From Dentipellis sp. KUC8613 (Eukaryota > Basidiomycota > Agaricomycetes > Russulales > Hericiaceae): 64,000 bases of DNA. The notes under the pieces are model-generated. The model saw only the letters and a program-made list of their open reading frames with translations, was not told where the DNA came from and searched no databases. The stretch covers positions 229,620-293,619 of the forward strand of contig NSJX01000013.1 of the NCBI GenBank assembly GCA_002286715.1, in the 5' to 3' direction. Positions 1-12,700 of this stretch are shown here, piece by piece; positions within the stretch are counted from its first letter, which is position 1; each line of letters begins with the position of its first letter. Position numbers and translations under genes: made by a program.

Positions 1-827
1 CCCGTTCTTTAGGGTGGCCAGTTGGTCCCTGTAGACATCGGAGCAGGCCATGTCGGTGTTGGATGGTTGGACGTGCAACCATTCCTCAGGCTTATCACGG
101 TGTATATATAGTTCGCTGGTGAATAGGAATCATGGAGGCAATACGAACACCCTGCCATGTATGGTGAGATGAAGAGCGTCTGCATGGCCTGTGTCCACTG
201 TACGTTGGTCAGATGACTTAGGTGAGTTCAGATGTAATAGGACTATTCTAAGAACAAGCGGAAAGGAATACCGACGTCTGACGGTAGGACCGGCAATATG
301 TAACGATAGTCGGAGTCGATCTTGCACTTGCAGGTCTGATTCATGCGGGCCATCGTGACCTTTTTCATCTCTTTCTTGCTCCGGTCTCAATCGTACGGTC
401 TTTCAGCCTATGTCGTAAGATAAAGCCGCACGTAATTGAGGGGAGCGACTACATCTGTAAAGAGGCCTAATTGCAAATACGGTGGGCAGCCTTTTCGTTC
501 AGAGGACGGCCTCCCATTGGACGAGAATGTGCTGAATTGCCGAAAAAGGCAGGTAATGTGCGATCGAAGGGGTTTTAGCCGGAGAAGGTATGAGCAGGTA
601 TGAGCTGCTCATACCTGCTCATAGCGATTCTGTTTTGCTGATGTAGGTGAAATCCGTGAGTACAAGATAAAACAAACGGCCCCGTCACGATGAGATTCTG
701 ATTTGGAACTCCGCGGCGCTTGTTCCGCCACCTGCATCTCGACCGAGCCGGCCGCACCGCTTGTTCCGCCATAATACTGTCCTTACACCATTCCGTCCCC
801 GTAGCCTAAGCCTACCCCGCAGTCAAC
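1..827. other. Intergenic, left edge of window
   Basis: I see no coding sequence that I recognise here. The open frames are short and lack family-like motifs. The stretch holds a long inverted repeat at 589-623 (listed separately) and the presumed promoter of the BAR-protein gene that starts at 828. Confidence 0.6.
589..623. repeat. Near-perfect 35-bp palindrome
   Basis: Two 17-nt arms, TATGAGCAGGTATGAGC and its exact reverse complement, flank a single central T. Within each arm the word TATGAGC occurs twice, so the element is also an internal direct repeat. It lies about 205 bp upstream of the HOB3 start codon. It could be a hairpin or cruciform-forming element, or a dimeric protein-binding site. 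The sequence alone does not decide. Confidence 0.9.
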
Positions 828-2111
828 ATGAGTTGGTCCGGGTGAGCTTGAATCCGCACTGTTCATGTCCACAATACCTATGTTTGTCTTCGCAGATTCA
901 AGAAGTCCATGAACAGGGCAGGGACCACCGTGAGCCGCCTCCTACCCCTCCATCTCGCTATGCTTCAATCCTGATCCCTCCTTTAGCTGCTGCAAAAGAC
1001 TGGGCAGATAGAACGCACGGTGGATCAGGACTTCGCGACCGAAGAGGCGAAATACAAGACGTGCGTGTTCCTACTCCTCGCACTGTGCGTTCATGCTCAC
1101 CGTGACCCCTTACGCCCAGATACGAGAAGGAGTGCCAGGCGCTGCACAAAGATGCCAAAGGCTACCTCGATGCCATGCGCTGTGCGTATCTCTCACGTCT
1201 TGACTCTTCCCGCATCCCGGCTGACCCGCGTGCAGCCATGTCCGCTGCGCAGCTCCGCCTCGCAGAAACCATCGATGCCTTCTACGGTGCCTCCGACCGC
1301 TCTTCCGACGGCGCGATGGCCGCTCACGCCTATAAGTCCAATGTCATCGATTTCGACAACGGCATCGCGCGCGAGATGGTGCGTCGCGTCATTTCGTGTC
1401 TGGCCTTTGACTGACATCATCATTTCGGCAGGACCAACCCTACCGGACGACCATTCTTGACCCACTGAGCAAGATGAACACGTATTTCCCAATCATCAAC
1501 GACCACATTGCGAAACGCAATAAGAAAGTGCGTCGTGCGCCGCAGATGCTTGCCCTGCTCACGCGCGTGCTGACCCGCCTCGTGTGCGCAGCTCCTGGAC
1601 TACGACGCCGCGCGGAGCAAAGTGCGCAAGCTGACCGACAAGCCGAGCGATGACCCTACCAAGCTTCCTCGGGTGCGTCTTCTTTCTCTTCTTCGCTTCG
1701 GCATCTCGGAGTCTTACCATGTGGTCATGCGTCGCGTTGAACATGCAGGCGCAACAAGAGCTGGACGAAGCGAAGGAGATCTTCGAGCTGCTCAACGACC
1801 AGCTCATCCGCGAAATCCCGATCCTGCTCGAGCAGCGCGTACCGTTCTTCGACCCCTCCTTCGAAGCTATGATCCGTATGCAGTGCAAGTTCGCGGAGGA
1901 GGGCTACGAGAAGCTCAGCGGCGTACAACGGTGCGTTTTCTTTCCTCTCTATGATATTCCCATTCGACATCACACCCGTGTCCATGCTAACCCGTCATGC
2001 AGATACTTCGATGATAGCGTGCGGGACGACTACGCCGCGGGACAGCTGGACGCGCAGGTCGAGGGCGTGCTGCAGGAGATGCGCGAGCTGTCGATCTGCG
2101 GTGCCAGCTAG
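828..2111 (+). CDS. hob3: BAR-domain protein, Hob3/Rvs161 orthologue (amphiphysin family)
   Basis: Membrane-curving BAR protein of endocytosis and actin patches; the yeast orthologue Rvs161 dimerises with Rvs167. Nine exons join in frame: 828-841, 896-929, 987-1060, 1120-1181, 1236-1378, 1432-1527, 1592-1672, 1749-1930 and 2003-2111. They give 264 aa, the length I recall for fission-yeast Hob3. The start MSWSGFKKSMNRAG matches the family N-terminal amphipathic helix, followed by TVDQDFATEEAKYKTYEKE. The core has LAETIDAFYG, PYRTTILDPLSKMNTYFP and KLLDYDAARSKVRKL. There is no SH3 domain, as expected for the Rvs161 branch. The first exon codes only four whole codons plus two bases, so automated predictors could miss it. 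Identification is firm; exact splice sites are by eye. Confidence 0.93.
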
Positions 2112-2589
2112 GCTGTCTAGTGTGAGACACGCGATGTGGTGTGTTATGTTGTGACTGTGAGGAAGTAATGCCGTGACGATGAGAGGAAAGGGGAGAGAGG
2201 ACGATGTGTAAGAGACACCCTGTAGCTATCCATTTCCTTCGCGCTCGTGTGTGTTCTGTCTGCTTGTGCTTGTATCGGATTCACTGGATTCTACTCCTGA
2301 GCTTCTCTTTAGACAAACTCGATTGAGCACGGCGCGCACTGCGCCCACGTTCGGAGCGCCCATCGTAAGCACCATGAACTCACCACCTCTCCGACCCTTA
2401 GGGGCTACAACAGGACAGTTCATGTCCAACATCGAAGAGCAGAAAGAACAGAAAACGAAAAGAACGCCGTGGTGTTGTCGTATCCAATAATTAAATACAA
2501 GTGATCATCCAAGCCACTCCATAAGTATATACTCTAAAGAATGCAAATGCGAATATCCTCTCAACCTCCATGCATGACACTCCACGGAC
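2112..2589. other. Intergenic between convergent genes
   Basis: This holds the presumed 3' UTRs of HOB3 (+) and SEY1 (-). I see no further coding region and no structured RNA. Confidence 0.6.
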
Positions 2590-5500
2590 TCACATCGGCT
2601 GCAGCTTCCGCCGCTCCTCAATTTCGCTGCCTGTATCCGTGTCCGTGCCGTTGATTGCACGTTGCGCCTGGGCTGCCTGTGCATGCAGCGGCTCGGAGAA
2701 GTGCTCGCGGAGACGTGATTCGCCTTGGCGCCGGATCTGCACCACAACACCAGTCAGCATCTTTCGAACATATTAAACAAGAATTGTGCGAAACGCACCT
2801 CGCGCGCAATTGTCCCTGTGATCTGCAGCAGCGGACCTACGAGTCCCAGCTGGATAATCACATACCTGTCACCAAGCGTAAGCGGCTATAAATCGCATAG
2901 GACGAGAGTAAACATACGAAGACGCAAGCAGCACCAGCAGCATAGTGAAATACAGTGGGTTGAACAGCACCATCATCGCCTCGTTCCAACCCAGCACGAC
3001 CAGCACGCCGTACATCCAATACGGCACCTGCGCAATGCTTGACACGGTGCTGCGCTTCGCCTCGACGTAGTACGCATCCGCGTCCCGCCGAAAGCGCGTC
3101 GCGACGTCCAGCGCCTTGGTCTCGGTGAAGATGACCAGGCTCGCTGCATAGTCGAACTCCTCGTCCAGCTCCGCCGAGCCGCTGTCAGTTGGCGCCGGCG
3201 GCGGAACGTACGCCAACGACGCGTCTTTCGGCGAAATTTTGGAATACAAGGGAATCAGGTCCAGTGTCTACAGCATCGAGCGTCAGAATCCGCGCGAACT
3301 TCGATGGAAGATTGAAAGACAGTACGCACCTGGTCCTTGGCCTTCTTGAACGCGCCGTCGATGTCGTCCTCGGGCTTCCACACACGCGGAACGCCCGCCT
3401 CGTCGTATCGGAACTGTTCTTCGAAGTACGCACGCAACTTGCCGAGGATGATATTGTCCGCAGTCTGCTCATCCACCTTGGCCCGTAGCGCGAGCCACGC
3501 GCGTTTGCGCAATATTGCGAGTGCGACGGCGTTCTCCTCTTCGGTGCAGTCGAAGCCTGGCAGTAATATCAATACCGATGAGTCAGTCGGGAGGTAGGGA
3601 AGACCGAAAGGGCGGCATACTCTTCGCCTTCGTGAGATAGTTTGATTCCGCCTTCTCCAATGTGTCGCGGAACACGCGGAGGATGGCGTCCCACATGTCT
3701 GGAGACGCCTTGTTGAGGTGAAGATCCACCGGCTCCGAGATCTGTTTCTTGAAGTTCTTCTGTTGCGGCATCGTCAGCATCTCAGCACCGACAGACGCTC
3801 GCAGTCACTTGCCTCGATGGTGTTAACCATCTTCTTCGTCTCGTCCTTCCGTAGCTGATCCGCAACGCTCTTGATCTCCTCCTTGAGGAGCACGAGCTCG
3901 TCCTCCCAATTCCATGTGGCCTCACCCTCCTCTACCACCGCTTCCTTGGCGCCCTCCGTGAAACGCGCCTCGCATTTCGCACGTGCCTTGCCGACGACGT
4001 CCGCGAAGTTGTAGCCCTCCCCACGCAAGCCGTCCAGCACCTCCTTCTTGAACACCCCAAGAGCCGCCTTATGCAAGTTCTTGAGCTGGCCAAAGAAGAG
4101 CGGAGACAGCGTCGTGTCGAGCGCAGCGATGAGGTCTGCGCGCTTGCGCTTGTAGACGCCCTGGTGGTACCGTGATGCGTCGCGGTCGTAACGAACTAAA
4201 ATTCAAATTTGTTTAGCAGAAGGGAGTGATTTGTCAAGTGCCGCACCCAACGCCTGTGACCGCCACGCGCGCATCATATCGCCCAAACCTTCCACCACCC
4301 TGCCTGCCTCAACAGGCCGCCGCTGCGGCTTCGCCTGCTCGTTAAATTCAGCGAGAGCGCCCGCGGAAATCTCGTCGCATCGGAATTGAGCTAGCAACTC
4401 CTGTTGGGTCGGCAGATCCAGGTCCTTGTTCGTTTGGACTTGTTCCTGGGGGCGCAAACGTCGTAAGCACATGAGATTGACGAAAGCCGCGGGGATTCGC
4501 ATACCCAGATGCCTTCCATGTAGAACGCGACGCCGTCTGCCGGTATCCGCTTATGGTACGCCGGCTTAAATACATAATCGTCCCTACTCTTGTCAGTGAA
4601 CCTCTTGCGTAGGTTCTGGACCTCTTGCTCGAATTTGTCTGCCGCCAAGACCTTGTGGGGAAGTGCAGTGAAAGACAAGTCGAAATAATCCGATAACTGT
4701 CGATCCTGTAATTCTGGTGGCTTTGACAAGCTTTCCCAGATCCGATTCATATCGGCCGTGAGGGTTGTTTGAAGATTGGCTAATGGGGTAGTCCCAATGT
4801 GGTCACGAATCACGAACAGAAGTAATGTCCTCTGGCCAGCACTATGTGGAAGTGAATTGGGACGCCATCAGACGCAACCTCGACTACGAGAACAGAATCC
4901 ACCTGCCTGTCCGGCGTCTTCTTCCCAAATAGGCCGAGGTTGACCTCAAATACAGTCTTGAGGAGGCCCATGTTGGCACCCTGATAGAGACCCACTTGGT
5001 GCTCCCAAAGGTTAACCAACAGGACTTCTGATGAAGCTAACGAGAACAGGGCAGACTTGCGCTCAAAGTCCTACGGGTCGTGAACTTCGTTCAGATGTCG
5101 TAAGCCACACGATAACATCTCGTACTCGCCTGATCTTCTCCTCGCTCTCGTCCATCGGTCCCCTCGACGTCCATTACCATGACATTCATATCTTGACCAC
5201 GACACATCCAGATGCCTGGCATGATGACGTCAGTACATGATTGTCATGGTGCAAAGCTTGCTACAGAGAAGCAACCAAGCGTGTACGTCGCGTTGCACCC
5301 TGGATGAACTCATTGCAATGGGAGCTACGCGCGTAAAGAGGCGCAATGCCGCCCACTGCGTGTGGCGACCATGCCGTATACAGACGTCTGGGGCATGGAA
5401 GCACCGCCCATGGGCGCATGCCCAGGACTCGTACCCAATCCCATGGGACACATGTTCCGACAAGGGGAAAGGACATGACATGCAGGACATTCAACGAGGT

Positions 5501-5951
5501 GGCAGCTGCTGTCTTGAGATGGACTGCACTATTCACCTTTGGTCGTCTGCTGGCGCTTCGTCTCGTCCATGACATCGAAGTTGGTCCCGAATAGTCTGTT
5601 GAGTAGAGTACCTGCAACACGCTTGAGGCTCAGTAAACCACGGCGGACACAGAGACACTCACTTTTGCCCGTTGACTGTGAGCCGAAGACGGCAACAATG
5701 TCGTAGTCGAAACCCGCGTCGCGAAGGCCCCATTGTGAAATCTGGCCATTCAATTCCTCCCTGTACGGCACTTAGTAGACTGTAAGGCTAGAAGACACGC
5801 CGGAGACGCACGTAAATTGCTTCTCGTCGTTGATAACTTGTATCCGGTCGGTAGTCTTCTTCGTTAGCGTGCCATTGGTGGAGTGCCCGTTCTGGAGGGC
5901 GTGCGACGCGGTCGAGAGGGGGTTGGTGGAGGGCGCGTCCGGCGCAGACAT
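2590..5951 (-). CDS. SEY1: Sey1/RHD3/atlastin-type dynamin-like GTPase
   Basis: ER membrane GTPase that drives homotypic fusion of ER tubules. About 800 aa after splicing, the usual family length. The N-terminal GTPase domain shows the P-loop GSQSTGKS, a TKRQQTTKG switch region, the G3 element [14 protein letters not shown] and the FVIRDH G4-like motif. A long helical middle domain follows. Near the C-terminus are two closely spaced hydrophobic segments (around [20 protein letters not shown] and [20 protein letters not shown]), then a short cytosolic amphipathic tail ending at 2590. The first exons are about 5951-5812, 5760-5663, 5611-5537, 5215-5130 and then from 5070. The intron 5129-5071 starts with GC. 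The frame is open upstream to 6047 but begins there with GTG, so the ATG at 5951 is preferred. It is divergent from the acetoacetyl-CoA synthetase gene. Confidence 0.93.
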
Positions 5952-6198
5952 GAGTGTCGTGGAATAAGAGGGGGAGTTGGGAGAGGAGCCGTCGAGGGCA
6001 GGAAGGGAGACTGGCGAACTGGCAACGAGCGGCAACGGCCCAGCCACGTCGTGAGCACGTGATGCACGTGGCCGACGCGTCGGGACAGCGCCGTCTCCGT
6101 CGTTCCGACAAACGCAATTTATTGAAATAATATCGGGAGGTCGACAAGCCGTCAGTCAGATGATTCCCCACACGTCCCGTCCACTGAACTTCCCGGCT

Positions 6199-6206
6199 CT
6201 ATTTAA
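6199..6206 (+). promoter_or_regulatory. TATA-like element of the AACS gene
   Basis: CTATTTAA lies 42 nt before the ATG at 6248, within the short region shared with the divergent SEY1 gene. This is a weak call from motif and position only. Confidence 0.35.
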
Positions 6207-6247
6207 CCGTCCCACCTCTCCCCCCGTCTCTCTCTCCATCCCCCACC

Positions 6248-9161
6248 ATGGACTCCTTCGCCCAGTCAAAGCTTCTCTACTCCCCTCCCTCCCCCCGCTT
6301 CACACGCGTAGAGGCCCTTCGCCGCTACATCAACCAGAAGCACAATCTTGCTCTACGTGAGCATCATGTCCCATTTGGCCTACTAACTGTTCACTGACGC
6401 GTCAACGACGCGCAGGTGACTACAATGATCTCCATGAGTACTCCGTGACCGATTACACCTTTTGGCTCGATCTCTGGCAGTTCATGGGCATCATATACTC
6501 GGCACCACCCACGCAGGTCAGTTTGAGTTCGATTCTCTATTTCAATTCTGAAGTAAGTCCCACGTTCTCCAGGTCTTCACCGATGGGTACATCAAGGAGG
6601 TCAAGACTTGGTTTCCTGGCGCTCTCCTGAATTATGCCGAGAATATGCTTTGGAGGAACGACGACGGTATCGCAATCACGGCTTCCGGAGAGCTTGGCAA
6701 TACGGTGTCATGTAGTTTCCGGGAGCTGCGCCTGAAGGTCCAGGACATGACGGCCGCATTGCGCGTTAAAGGCCTCAAGGCCGGCGACCGTGTAGCAGGT
6801 CAGAATTCTGTTCTGCTTGCATGAGGAACGCATTGAACGTGCACTGACAAACATGGTAATCCGATCGCAATAGCCATTGTCGCCAACAACATTGATGCCG
6901 TGGTTATTGCACTCGCGACAGCCGCCGTGGGCGGCATTTTCTCCAGTACAGCCACCGATCTCGGAACACAGGCAAGGACGCGCTCCGAGGCCTCTATCCA
7001 TAATGTGCATCATTGACCCGCGTCCTACAGGGGATCCTGGACCGCTATCGCCAGATTACACCCAAATTCATTTTCTCTGCTACAGAAGTCGTATACGCTG
7101 CCAAACGCATCGACCTCCTGTCCAAAGTCTCCGATGTCGTCCGAGATCTGCACTCACATGGTCTGGAACACGTTGTGCTGCTTCCGAGCACAAGGACCGG
7201 CAAAGAAGTCGACGATAGTGCTCTAAAGGGCATCCCGAATAGGTGCGGACGTACATGTCGAGAAGGCTAACGGGTTTCGCATATGCTTACATCCCCATAT
7301 AGCACCACCCTTTCCCGTTTCTTGGCTGACGGGGATGGCCGACCATTGACATTCGAACAGCTTCCTTTCAGTCACCCCCTCTACATACTGTACTCATCGG
7401 GGACAACAGGAGCTCCCAAATGCATCGTGCATTCCGCCGGGGTATGTGAATGAGATTCACCGCCGTTCACCAGTATAGTTGATCTATCCCTCCCCGCAGG
7501 CCTCGCTTCTTCAGCCAAAGAAGGAGTTGTTGATCCAAAGCGATCTGGGTTCTGATAGTACCTATTTCCAATACACGACTGTCAGTCTTTCCCTTCGCTG
7601 TTGTCCATCCTCCGACTTACTTCCCATCGCGTGCAGACGGGATGGATGATGTGGCCTTTCATGCTGGCCGGTTTGTCAGTTGGAGCCCGCATAGTCCTTT
7701 ACGATGGATCTCCATTCCATCCGGACGTCAAGGCGTACCTGAAGTTCATCAATGACGAAGGGTAAGCAATTCACTCCGCGCCGTATGGGTGCTCTTCGCT
7801 AGCGTCGTGCGGCATGTATCTGACCTGTCCGGCTTGTCGTTTCAGAGTGACCGCTTTCGGGACGAGCCCCCGCTTTTTGGCTGAAATACAGGGGCGAGGT
7901 GTCATCCCGAGTAAGATACAGTTGCTGTGTTCACAGTCTCCGCCTTCCGACAGCTTTCCTTGCAGCCGACATTGGAACATTCGAGGCGTTACGAGTAGTC
8001 TCCGTCACCGGTGCGGTACTGACTACCCCATTGTTCGAATGGGCCCACCGCGCATTCGGCGGGACCAAACGCATCAGTTCTACCTCCGGTGGTACCGATG
8101 TGATGACCTCCTGTGAGCCATGCTTTCTAATCCGCTTCTGTGCGCCCCGTCACATACTTATCTGGCACTTCTCCCTCCCTAGTCGTCACTACTGTCGCAT
8201 GCCTGCCCACCCACGCCGGAGGTTTGTGCGCCCCACGTAGCCTAACCCGTCCGCACGCTGATTTCATATCTATTATCAGAGATCCAAGGCAAGGCCCTTG
8301 GCATGAAAGTTGAGATCTTCGACCCGTCTGGGAAAAACATCGAGAACTCCGGCCAGCCTGGCGAACTTGTCTGCACGCGGCCGCACCCGTCGATGCCAAT
8401 CAAATTCTGGGGCGACGACGCACAGGGCACGAAGTTCCTTAGGTCTTACTTCGACGTCTACCCCGGTACGAGTTTGTCGCACGTTTTCGCAATGCAGGCG
8501 TATGCTAACCCCCACTTGTCCGAAGGCGTATGGCGGCACGGCGATTTCATCGCGAAGAACCCACGTACGGGCGGGCTCATCATCTACGGTCGGAGGTAGG
8601 CCCTTTATCCCTTCCCTTCCATTATCTTCGCCCAATATCCAGATGTGCTGACCTACCGCCATAACAGCGACGGCGTGCTCAACCCGTCTGGCGTCCGCTT
8701 CGGCTCGGGCGAAATCTACAGCGTGATGGAGCGATTTTCGAGCGTCATCGACGACACGATCTGCGTTGGCCAGCGCCGCGCGCAGGATGTCGACGAGCGC
8801 GTGCTACTGTTCGTCAAGATGCGCCCTGGGCACGCGCTCACGCCTGCCCTCGAGCGCGAGATTCGCGAGGCCATTCGCAAGGCGCTGAGCGCGCGGCATG
8901 TGCCTGCGTATATCTTTGCGGTCGAAGATATTCCTGTAAGTACCAATGTTGTTCCAAGCTCCCATGCGGCGTGCGGTGCTGATTCTCCATTCGTTGCGCC
9001 AGTACACTGTCAACAGCAAGAAGATCGAGATTGCGGTGAAGCAGATCGTCTCGGGATCGAAGATCAAGCCGAGTGGGACCGTGGCGAACCCCGAGTCTCT
9101 GCAGCTCTATTACAAGTTCCAGGACATCGAGAACGTCGGCAAAACCAAGGCAAAACTGTAA
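6248..9161 (+). CDS. AACS: Acetoacetyl-CoA synthetase (ANL superfamily)
   Basis: Cytosolic acid-CoA ligase: acetoacetate + ATP + CoA gives acetoacetyl-CoA, feeding sterol and lipid synthesis or ketone-body use. About 670 aa from more than ten exons. The start [13 protein letters not shown] precedes the conserved N-terminal helix region ([19 protein letters not shown]). The adenylation core has the A3 P-loop-like motif [43 protein letters not shown] and the hinge-region [20 protein letters not shown]. The C-terminal domain carries [12 protein letters not shown] and the region with the catalytic lysine, [14 protein letters not shown]. These are the features that distinguish this enzyme from acetyl-CoA synthetase. 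The stop at 9161 follows GKTKAKL. It is transcribed away from SEY1. Identification is strong; most splice sites were placed by frame continuity. Confidence 0.93.
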
Positions 9162-9790
9162 CAGCATCCGTGGGATACCATTTCAACCAATCTACTGTAC
9201 TTCTATCACGCATATATGAGCGTATCGTTCATCTTTCCCTTTTTCTTCTGACCACGAGGCCATCGATGAAAGCATACATAATAGATTGCGGTTCTGTTCT
9301 GTGTGTACATGACTAGTGTGGTATAGAGATCATATAACGCGTCGAGGTAGATGCCAAGATAGCAAACAACGGCCAAAAAAAACGAAGCGTGTCAAACAAT
9401 GCTTGAGCAAATAAGCATACGGATACGGATACGGATACGGATAATGTGATATGGTGTTATGGGGGGTGGGGAGTCGGAGATCATTAGCATTCCAAATGTG
9501 CACAACATGGTATCAAAAATCAAAGGGTAAATGCACTTCAACGAAAACTGAAGCCAACAATCCAGCCGGGTATGTCATTAGGCACGGAGAGCAAATGCAA
9601 GAAGGAAGTGTCCGAGCGGGGGGCAGAACGAGCCAAGGAACCGGAATCAGCCAACACGACGCGTCCGCGAAGTTCGTTCCAAGAATGTCGTGTGTCGTGA
9701 TTGCGGGATGATACGAGTCCGCGAACTCTACAGGGACGTCGGAATCGGCTGCGGAATCGGCACCCGTCAGAAGTCTGCCGCGGCGCACTG
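9162..9790. other. Intergenic between convergent genes
   Basis: 3' flanks of AACS (+) and the giant DUF3712-type gene (-). It contains a short GGATAC hexanucleotide tract at 9417-9442. I recognise no gene. Confidence 0.6.
9417..9442. repeat. GGATAC microsatellite
   Basis: About four tandem copies of GGATAC in AT-rich 3' flanking DNA downstream of AACS. A simple-sequence repeat with no further function visible. Confidence 0.85.
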
Positions 9791-12700
9791 TCATGCACGG
9801 AAGGGGCGTACCAAGTTCCCGCCATGAGAGTCGTCGGTGGGTTTCGCGTCCGAGTCCGATGATGGGGCGGAGGGTGCTTCTGCCTTAGGGGCCGCGCTCT
9901 CATCTGCTGATGGCGACGATGCTGGCGCCGGCGAGTGTGCTGGGGGTTCGGGTGCGCTGCTCGAGGGATCGTTCTGGGGCGCCGGTGTACCTTGGTCGCC
10001 TGACGGCTGGGCGGCAGAGGAAGCGGGCGCTGGGCTTGTTGGGCCTGCGGACGGGCTTCTTGACGGCGTGAGGCTGCCTGACGACAAAGTGCTGGCAGGC
10101 AGGCTCGAGTTTGTCTGGGAAGCGGTTTTCGACTGAAGAGCGGCCTTCATGGCGTCCAGGCCCAGCGTCAGGGAGTAGGCGGTGGGAACTTGGAGTTGAG
10201 TGATATGCAGCCATGGGACCACATAACCCCCATCACCCAATCTACACGTAGTACTCATCAGTACTGTTTTATAGACAGGTGACCACGGTCTTGCTTACCG
10301 TACAGTCGAGACTGCGAAGACATCCAATTCTCCGAGCGGAATGATACCAAGCGAGTTCAATGCGCCTTGAGTCAAGACAACATGTCCGAATGTGCCGCTG
10401 TTCGCAGTGCCGTGTGCCGGGATCGTGAAGCTCGAGAAAGACTGGTCAAAATGTGCATATGTCTCTCCGTTAACGCCAGAGTCGACTTGGGAGAACTCGA
10501 TCGTCATGTCCGTATCAAGGGGGTTCGCAATCTAGTATTTCGGGGCGCTCAGCGCAATCGGGTTGTCAGATGAATGCCAAACTTACGTCAAAGTTGATCT
10601 CGATCTCGTTCGACAGCAAAGAATCCAAAGAAATGAACGCATTGATGTGCGTAATAATTGGCGGCACATTCAAGGCTGCAAAAAATTAAATGAGTTGCTG
10701 AAGGGAGGTAGAAGTGAAGGTGATAGGACCTTGGAGACTCGTAGTCAAATGAATGCCCGATAAAGCTGGTCCCAGGGATCCGTACGGCGAACTGGACCCG
10801 TCACCCTTGATGTCTAGAGCGAGTGCATCGCCTGTCTGCAGGAAATCTGACAAGAAGCCCTAGATCCAAAGTCAGCCTAGTCTATAAGTAAGGTTTTGAT
10901 GAATTGCTAACCTGAGCTACGGTGTCATTGGCGTCTGCAGGTTCGTAATGGAATTCAGTCTGGACAGTGTTCTCTCCAGGCACAAGATCCAGCGACTGGA
11001 TGTTCAATCAGAATATGCACAATAGAAAATAATTGACGGCCCTACGTCGATAGCCGCCCGTCCGAGCATGACGCCCTTGTAGTACACAGGTAGTGCAATA
11101 TCATTGGTCGTCAATGAAATGTTGGACGGGTTTTGCAGTTTGGTGGTCAGAGGGGCCTTGATATATTCATTTCCGCCATTTCCACCACTGCCCGACACTG
11201 AGACATTGCTGAGATCGGCTGTCCCTCCAAAGCCGTTGATACCTGCAGCGAAGCTTTAGCTAAGCACGAAATATAATCATGGTGGAGGACGTGCCCTTCA
11301 ACTCCGTGGTCACATTGAATGGAATGCCAGAGATAGGGACGTCGCCAATAGTGGTTCGAGCGACAACGTCGGCGGTTCCCTTCAACTCAAAGTCGATGCC
11401 TTGTGTGTCCGTCACTGCGGCGAAGAATGCGGCGAAGGCGCCGTTGTTGAGGGACTGCAACGTCTGATTTTCGAATGTTATCTGAAGAGGGGCAACATTG
11501 CCTGTGGATACGCCGCCAACGGTATCCGAAGTTGGTAATTTCAGCTACAGGTTTTCATGAGCATCGCAAGTGCTTTGGACATGTATATTTCCATACCGCT
11601 GCAATGTCCGTCCCTTGAGCGGCCAAGGTGATGTCCTCAGCAGCTTTGACGACCTGGAGAGAAAATCCGAAGGGATTCTTGTACTCCGCCATCGTGTTCT
11701 GCGAGCTCGCAAGTGGCGCGAAAGCCTCATCTCCGGTCAACATTACCACCTCCAGATCGGACAAGGCGATGGATTGGATGACCTAATGTATCATGATTAG
11801 ATCATGGTCCATTTTCGAAGATAAAGAACGGCTCACAGTATATTTCTGACCAGGAAGGATGACTTGTAGCTCTAACGTCTTGAATGCAGTGCTCAGCCAC
11901 TCTACAGGGGAGTTGGATCCACTCGGCTGCACCGAGTCACCATGGACGCTGAGAGTCTGGTTATCACCCGCTAGGTAGTCGGAGAACAGTGTTCCGATGG
12001 TGTCAAGGTTACCGCCGGTTTGCGGGATAATGCGACCCGAGAGATGCTCCTTCGTAGTTGCCTCGGGAGCGAGGAACAAATTGTCGCCAGACAGAGCTGC
12101 AAATCGAGTAAATACGCCAACCAGAGACAAGGCTCAAGCATTACTTACGGCCAACCAAGACATCGTTGAAGAATGCTTGGAAGGTGACAGTGCCCAAATC
12201 GATGCCCAGCTCTGTCGAGAATATGTCGGCTGAAATGTTCGGTAGATTATCATGGAAACGACGAACGAGCGGGAGACGGGATCATTGAATCGGTCTCGAT
12301 GTGGATACCTCCGGCAGGATCATCCGAAGGAAGCTGGAAATTGCTGATTGTGACACCAGGCAGGTTGTTGAACGCCTTGAACCCGATAGACTTCGTCAGG
12401 GAAACTCCATCAAAGATCGTGCCCAGAGCCACGACACGAAGAGCGTTAGTAGAGATCGTCCAGTTGAAATCAGTGTTGTGGAGAAGATAAGTGGTGAACG
12501 TCGTAAATCTTGGTTCAAAATCAGTAGCGTTCTAACTTAAAGCTGGAGAATGAACAGACTGATCCTGGTCCGTGATGGTCAAATGCGCATTTGTCTGATA
12601 GTCCGGAAGACCAGCGTTCGCAGAGGCGCAGACTGGATGATGCGGTTAGTGCAGTATAAATTCTGCGGACAGTCACCACCCACTAGGAGGAAGCGTAATC

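Noticed and set aside
5952..6047. In-frame N-terminal extension of SEY1 to 6047
   Set aside because: It begins with GTG, not ATG. The frame probably runs open through the 5' UTR.
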